DNA from: an uncultured Treponema sp.
GTDB taxonomy: Bacteria; Spirochaetota; Spirochaetia; Treponematales; Treponemataceae
Assembly (NCBI RefSeq): GCF_934725225.1
Contig: NZ_CAKVAM010000004.1
Location: 62,001-126,000 of the forward strand
Direction: 5' to 3'
Length of the DNA stretch: 64,000 nucleotides
Position 1 is the first letter of the stretch; every line of letters begins with the position of its first letter. Under the pieces are notes generated by a model. That model had not been told where the DNA came from and searched no databases. It saw only the letters and a program-made list of their open reading frames with translations. Shown here piece after piece: positions 59,920 to 64,000 of the stretch. Position numbers and translations under genes: made by a program.

Positions 59920-61095
59920 ATGAACATAAAGTCAAAAGAAGTAAACATGGCGTTAATCTGGTTTGGTGCCGGAGTTTCAATCGCTGAAATTATAACAGGA
60001 ACATATTTTGCGCCGCTCGGATTTTCAAAAGGAATACTTGCAATTCTTTCAGGACACGTAATCGGATGCGCGCTTTTGTTTCTTGCCGGAAGCATAGGCT
60101 CGTTTTCAAAAAGAAGCTCAATGGAAACAACCAAGGGAAGCTTTGGAATTCTCGGAAGCAAATTTTTTGCGTTGCTGAATATTCTTCAGCTTACAGGCTG
60201 GACAGGAATTATGATTTACGACGGCGCGCTTTCTATAAACGGAATTTTTAAAAACGGAGCGTGGCTCTGGGCAATCGTAATCGGACTTTTAATAGCCGCC
60301 TGGATTTTGATTGGAATAAAAAATGTAAGCAAACTGAACATCGCCGCGTTGTCTGCCCTTTTCATTCTTACAGTCGTTTTGTGCAAAATAATTTTTTTCA
60401 GCGGAGACAATTCAGTTGTAAATTCCACACAGGAAGAAGCTATGAGCTTTGGGGCGGCAGTAGAACTCGCGGCCGCAATGCCGTTGTCCTGGCTTCCGTT
60501 AATCAGCGACTACACAAAAGAAAGCAACAAGCCTGTCGTGTCCTCGCTTTTGAGCAGCCTTGTCTACGGAGCAACTAGCTGCTGGATGTACCTGATTGGA
60601 ATGGGAGCGGCAATCTTCACTTCGGAAACAGACATCTCGCTCATTCTCTTAAAGTCCGGGCTTGGATGGGCGGCTCTTGTAATCGTAATTCTTTCAACTG
60701 TAACAACAACTTTCCTTGACGCATTTTCAGCCGGAATTTCTTTTGAAACAATTTCTTCAAAGCCAAGCGGAAAAACTGTCGCGCTGATTGTAACTGCGCT
60801 CGGCACAATCGGAGCAGTTTTCCTTCCGATGGACAACATCACGAACTTTTTGTATTTAATCGGCTCGGTCTTTGCCCCGATGATTTCAATTCAAATTGCA
60901 GATTTCTTTATCCTGAAAAATGACAGTTCCGCAAAAAGCATCGACCTGCAAAAAGCCGTAATCTGGGTTCTGGGATTCGCGCTTTATAGAATTTCATTGA
61001 GCTGGAATTTCATCCTCGGAAACACGCTGCCGGTAATGCTCATAATTTTCGCCGTAACAATCGCCGCCGGAAAAATCTTGGGCAAGAAAAAATAA
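59920..61095 (+). CDS. cytX: Hydroxymethylpyrimidine transporter CytX (NCS1 family)
   Basis: A 391-residue membrane protein with about 11-12 helices. The N-terminus IWFGAGVSIAEIITGTYFAP is the NCS1/CytX signature. Linked to thiD behind a TPP riboswitch, it is expected to import the HMP moiety. GGAG lies slightly far (12 nt) from the ATG. Confidence 0.92.
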   Translation: MNIKSKEVNMALIWFGAGVSIAEIITGTYFAPLGFSKGILAILSGHVIGCALLFLAGSIGSFSKRSSMETTKGSFGILGSKFFALLNILQLTGWTGIMIYDGALSINGIFKNGAWLWAIVIGLLIAAWILIGIKNVSKLNIAALSALFILTVVLCKIIFFSGDNSVVNSTQEEAMSFGAAVELAAAMPLSWLPLISDYTKESNKPVVSSLLSSLVYGATSCWMYLIGMGAAIFTSETDISLILLKSGLGWAALVIVILSTVTTTFLDAFSAGISFETISSKPSGKTVALIVTALGTIGAVFLPMDNITNFLYLIGSVFAPMISIQIADFFILKNDSSAKSIDLQKAVIWVLGFALYRISLSWNFILGNTLPVMLIIFAVTIAAGKILGKKK

Positions 61096-61213
61096 CGCAA
61101 ACTGAAAGTATGTAATTTCCGCAAACATTAAAATAACGCAAACTGAAATTACGTGCTTTCCTCAAACGTTATAATAACGCAACCCAAAATTGCGTGTTTT
61201 CTTCAAATGTTAA
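61091..61213 (+). repeat. Three tandem 41-bp repeats before ilvC
   Basis: Units start near 61091, 61132 and 61173; each begins AATAACGCAA, has an A+T core with TACGTG or TGCGTG in the middle and ends CAAA-GTTA-like. The 41-bp period is about four helical turns. The first unit overlaps the last codons of cytX by 5 bp. Confidence 0.8.
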
Positions 61214-61268
61214 AACCATACAAGCAAAATAATGCACAAGATGCAACACAAACTTGCTTATATTGCAC

Positions 61269-61297
61269 TTTACGCATTTTATTTTCAGTGTTAAAAT
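61269..61297 (+). promoter_or_regulatory. Probable ilvC promoter
   Basis: TTTACG, 17-bp spacer, TAAAAT; start near 61304, leader about 25 nt with TTGGAG. Confidence 0.5.
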
Positions 61298-61328
61298 CAA
61301 ATCATTATCTTAATTCTTGGAGATTTTT

Positions 61329-62807
61329 ATGGGAAACAATTATTTCAATTCTATTCCGTGGCGCGAGGCTCGCCTGCAGCTCGGACACTGCCGCTCAATG
61401 GCAAAAGAGGAATTCGCTGACGGAGTAAACGCCCTCAAAGGCAAAAAAATCGTAATCGTAGGATGCGGCGCGCAGGGCTTGAACCAGGGACTTTGCTTGC
61501 GCGATTCTGGACTTGATGTTTCTTACGCTTTGCGCGAATCTGCAATCGCTGAAAAACGCCAGTCTTGGAAAAACGCGACAGAAAACGGATTCAAAGTCGG
61601 AACTTACGATGAATTGATTCCAACTGCTGACCTTGTTGGAAACCTTACTCCGGACAAGCAGCACACAGCAGTTATCACAGAAGTTATGAAGAGAATGAAG
61701 AAAGGCTCGGCTTTGTGGTACTCTCACGGATTCAACATGATTGAAGAGGGAATGCAGATCCGTCCGGACATCACAGTTGTAATGTGCGCGCCTAAGGGAC
61801 CGGGAACGGAAGTCTGGCACGAGTTCCAGAGAGGATTCGGAGTTCCAGACCTTATCGCGGTTCACCCTGTAAACGACCCGGAAGGAAAAGGTTGGGCTTA
61901 TGCAAAGGCTTTAGCAGTAGGAATGGGCGGAAGCAAGGCCGGCGTTCTTGAGTCTAGCTTTGTTGCGGAAGTAAAGTCTGACCTTATGGGCGAGCAGACA
62001 ATTCTCTGCGGAATGTTGCAAGCTGGAACAATCGTTTGCTTTGACAAAATGGTAAGCGAGGGAATCGCTCCTGAATATGCCACAAAACTTTTGATGCACG
62101 GCTGGAACGTAATTTCAGAGGCTTTGAAATGGGGCGGAATCACAAACATGATGGACCGTCTTTCTAACCCTGCGAAAATCCGCGCGAACGAGCTTTCAAA
62201 GGAAATCAAAAAACTTTTGACACCGCTTTATCAGAAGCACATGGACGACATCATTTCTGGAAAATTCTCCAGCACAATGATGAAGGACTGGGCAAACAAA
62301 GACCACGACTTGCTCACTTGGCGCGAAGAAACAGGAAAACTTCCGTTTGAGTCAACACCAGAGTCGAAAGAAGAAATCACAGAGCAGGAATATTTCGACA
62401 AGGGAATCTTGCTTGTTGCAATGGTAAAAGCCGGCTGCGAACTTGCATTCGAGACAATGGTTGACGCAGGAATCAAACCTGAATCAGCTTACTACGAGTC
62501 TCTCCATGAAGTTCCGCTCATCGCAAACCTGATTGACCGCAAACGTCTTTACGAGATGAACCGCGTAATTTCAGACACAGCGGAATACGGATGCTACCTG
62601 TTCAGCCGCGTTGCAGCCCCGATGATGGCGAAAGACCTTATGCCGAAACTCCACACAGACGTTATCGGAAAAGGACTCGACCTCAAGGACACAAGCGTGA
62701 ACAACACTCAGCTCGTCGAAGTAAACGCAGAAATCCGCAACCATCCAATTGAAGTTGTCGGAAGAAAACTTAGAAGCTACATGACAAGCATGAAAGCAGT
62801 AATTTAA
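61329..62807 (+). CDS. ilvC: Ketol-acid reductoisomerase, class II (long form)
   Basis: A 492-residue protein of isoleucine/valine synthesis. NADPH-binding motif KIVIVGCGAQGLNQGLCLRD (about 36-55); duplicated knotted C-terminal domains, as in enteric-type class II enzymes (E. coli 491). Landmarks CAPKGPGTEV, GMLQAG, MDRLSNPAKIRA, ESLHEVPLIANLI. GGAG precedes the start at MGNNYF. Codons are richer in G/C-ending choices than neighbours, fitting high expression or transfer. Confidence 0.97.
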   Translation: MGNNYFNSIPWREARLQLGHCRSMAKEEFADGVNALKGKKIVIVGCGAQGLNQGLCLRDSGLDVSYALRESAIAEKRQSWKNATENGFKVGTYDELIPTADLVGNLTPDKQHTAVITEVMKRMKKGSALWYSHGFNMIEEGMQIRPDITVVMCAPKGPGTEVWHEFQRGFGVPDLIAVHPVNDPEGKGWAYAKALAVGMGGSKAGVLESSFVAEVKSDLMGEQTILCGMLQAGTIVCFDKMVSEGIAPEYATKLLMHGWNVISEALKWGGITNMMDRLSNPAKIRANELSKEIKKLLTPLYQKHMDDIISGKFSSTMMKDWANKDHDLLTWREETGKLPFESTPESKEEITEQEYFDKGILLVAMVKAGCELAFETMVDAGIKPESAYYESLHEVPLIANLIDRKRLYEMNRVISDTAEYGCYLFSRVAAPMMAKDLMPKLHTDVIGKGLDLKDTSVNNTQLVEVNAEIRNHPIEVVGRKLRSYMTSMKAVI

Positions 62808-62827
62808 TCATAGATTAAATTACTGGT

Positions 62828-62853
62828 GCTAGTTTCAGTAAAACTGAAATTAG
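62828..62853 (+). terminator. Weak hairpin after ilvC
   Basis: GCTAGTTTCAGT-AA-AACTGAAATTAGC forms a long stem (one G-U or mismatch) without a real T run; possibly an mRNA end or stabiliser. Confidence 0.4.
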
Positions 62854-62919
62854 CGGGTTTGTAATTTATTGCAAAGCTCTTTCACACTTGAACTTTTGCA
62901 AAATCTTTTGCTAGACTAA

Positions 62920-62948
62920 GACCGTCATTTTTTGTGGCGGTCTTTTTT
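62920..62948 (+). terminator. Intrinsic terminator between ilvC and nudC
   Basis: GACCGTCA, TTTTTTG loop, TGGCGGTC (one T-G pair), then TTTTTT. Confidence 0.85.
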
Positions 62949-62984
62949 GTTGCTGCCGTTTTAAAAATTGACTGGAGAATTTTT

Positions 62985-63773
62985 ATGCCGATTATTACAA
63001 AGCCGAATTCTTTTGACGCAGATTATTTTTTTGTTTGCAAAGGTAATGAAATTTTAGTAAAAGACAATTCTTTAATTTCAAAAAAGGAATTTGAATTTTT
63101 TGCAAATGAAACTTTTTCAGATGACTGGTACATAGAAAAAAATCTTTCGTGCGCCGCAGCCGTTGCAAAAAAAAATTCTTTAGTTCCTGAAAATTGCAAA
63201 TTTATTTCCGTGCGGCAATTTTGCTTTGAGCATAAAGAAACCGCATTCCTCGCTTCAAGAGCCTCAAGCATTTTAAAGCAAAGAAGCGCATTCAAATTCT
63301 GCCCTTCATGCAAAGGAAAATTAATCGATGACGAAACCGAATCAGCAAGAAAATGCCCGGACTGCAAAACAAAATTTTTTCCGCGGATAGAGCCTGCGAC
63401 AATAACGCTCGTTTCCAATGGAGATGAAATTCTTCTTGTGAAAAATAAAAATTCCGCATACAAAAATTACGCCTGCGTTTCAGGTTTTGTTGAACAAGGC
63501 GAAACTCTTGAGCAATGCGTCGCGCGTGAAATAAAAGAAGAAACAAACATCGAAGTTCAAAACATAAAATACTGCGGAAGCCAAGCCTGGCCGTTTCCAG
63601 ATCAGCTCATGCTAGCGTTCACGGCGGAATACAAAAGCGGCGAAATAAAAATTCAAGAGTCTGAAATTCTTGAAGCCCGCTGGTTTAAAAGAACTGAACT
63701 TCCGCCAGAATCACAATTGCCGCGTCCCGGTTCTGTAGCATGGAATCTGATAAATGGAATTTTTAAAAGCTGA
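62985..63773 (+). CDS. nudC: NAD(+) diphosphatase / RNA NAD-decapping NUDIX enzyme
   Basis: A 262-residue protein. N-terminal domain (1-105), zinc ribbon CPSCKGKL...KCPDCKTKF (about 107-130), NUDIX box GFVEQGETLEQCVAREIKEE (about 166-185) and the NudC hallmark SQAWPFPDQLMLAF. It hydrolyses NADH/NAD and removes NAD caps from RNA. TGGAGA precedes the start at MPIITK; a longer frame would include the terminator. Confidence 0.95.
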   Translation: MPIITKPNSFDADYFFVCKGNEILVKDNSLISKKEFEFFANETFSDDWYIEKNLSCAAAVAKKNSLVPENCKFISVRQFCFEHKETAFLASRASSILKQRSAFKFCPSCKGKLIDDETESARKCPDCKTKFFPRIEPATITLVSNGDEILLVKNKNSAYKNYACVSGFVEQGETLEQCVAREIKEETNIEVQNIKYCGSQAWPFPDQLMLAFTAEYKSGEIKIQESEILEARWFKRTELPPESQLPRPGSVAWNLINGIFKS

Positions 63774-63847
63774 AAAATCAGAGTTTGACCACAGCAAAAA
63801 AAATATATAGAATAAAAAATATTTTGAAATTTCTACAGAGGAAAAAT

Positions 63848-64000
63848 ATGTCCGAACTTAATTTGATGAAACTGCAAAACGGAAGCGATGTGCGCGGAAT
63901 TGCAATAGAAGGCGTTGAAGGCGAACACGTAAATCTTACAGACGAAGCCGCAAACTTAATAGGACAAGCGTTTGTTTTGTGGCTTGAAAAAAAATGCGGA
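63848..64000 (+). CDS. Phosphoglucomutase/phosphomannomutase, N-terminal fragment
   Basis: The first 51 residues only, cut off by the window end. LMKLQNGSDVRGIAIEG matches the N-terminal substrate-binding strand of alpha-D-phosphohexomutases (usual QNGTSGxRG-like segment). AGAGG precedes the ATG. With glgP it would link glucose-1-phosphate to glycolysis, though the genes are distant. Confidence 0.8.
   Translation, partial: MSELNLMKLQNGSDVRGIAIEGVEGEHVNLTDEAANLIGQAFVLWLEKKCG

Noticed and set aside
62934..62984. Earlier in-frame start of nudC
   Set aside because: It lies within a terminator hairpin; ATG 62985 has TGGAGA at proper spacing.

Overview
The window looks like a chromosomal segment of a host-associated or gut-type spirochaete of the genus Treponema. 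This is inferred from gene content: treponeme-style TPR/LamG exported proteins, a FadL-like outer-membrane porin, a class III cyclase with a treponeme-like tail, an HU-Ig DNA-binding protein, a ferredoxin:thioredoxin-reductase-like protein, FeoAAB, and formate-THF ligase. Base composition is A+T-rich, genes are tightly packed on both strands, and strong GGAGG ribosome sites coexist with many starts that have none. No rRNA, IS element or CRISPR array was seen.

Layout. 1-1.4 kb (minus strand) is a compact phage-type lysis cassette, cut off by the left edge: XhlA-like protein, NlpC/P60 endolysin, holin-like protein and a spanin-like protein. A large symmetric dyad separates it from a divergent HU-Ig DNA-binding protein. 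2.4-5.2 kb is accessory: eight 22-bp tandem repeats, a DUF234-type ATPase with a dyad over its promoter, a perfect 19-bp-arm hairpin, a LuxR-like regulator and an SSB-like small protein. 5.3-16.8 kb holds an exported protein, a TPR/purE/purF run, a LamG-FnIII exported protein, uvrC, a FadL-like porin and an EamA transporter. 16.9-23 kb is glycogen breakdown (glgP, glgX) and an ECF sigma/anti-sigma pair. 23-28 kb is a glycine-riboswitch-controlled alanine/glycine symporter and a ferrous-iron operon (feoA, feoA, feoB and two small membrane proteins). 28-38.5 kb holds hemerythrin, lysA, a hybrid sensor kinase, leuB, cimA, thrH, fhs and a pseudouridine synthase. 38.5-50 kb holds a coiled-coil membrane protein overlapping a class III cyclase, murJ, aminopeptidase P, a Gx-type transporter with a T-component-like extension, mnmG, an FTR-like/thioredoxin pair and a secreted GH3 enzyme. 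50-57 kb holds tRNA-Cys, two small genes, a NUDIX hydrolase, a PflX-type radical SAM protein, an ATP-grasp/FAD-dehydrogenase pair and a frameshifted GLUG lipoprotein containing a poly-G tract. 57-64 kb is a TPP-riboswitch thiamine salvage operon (thiM, thiE, thiD, cytX), ilvC, nudC and the start of a phosphohexomutase.

How the genes work together. cimA, leuB and ilvC are parts of the citramalate route to isoleucine. The thi genes make thiamine phosphate from imported or salvaged HMP and thiazole, with no de novo thiC or thiG in view. The feo cluster, hemerythrin and the FTR-like/thioredoxin pair suit an anaerobe handling iron and thiol redox.

Non-coding structure is rich. A dispersed family of about 29-bp palindromes (at least a dozen copies) sits only between genes. 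Three 41-bp repeats precede ilvC. A LacI-type operator lies inside the glgP promoter. Several genes have a promoter -10 element about 6-9 nt before the start codon and no ribosome site, which suggests leaderless mRNAs. The least explained parts are the lysis/HU control region with the neighbouring repeats, and the frameshifted poly-G lipoprotein.
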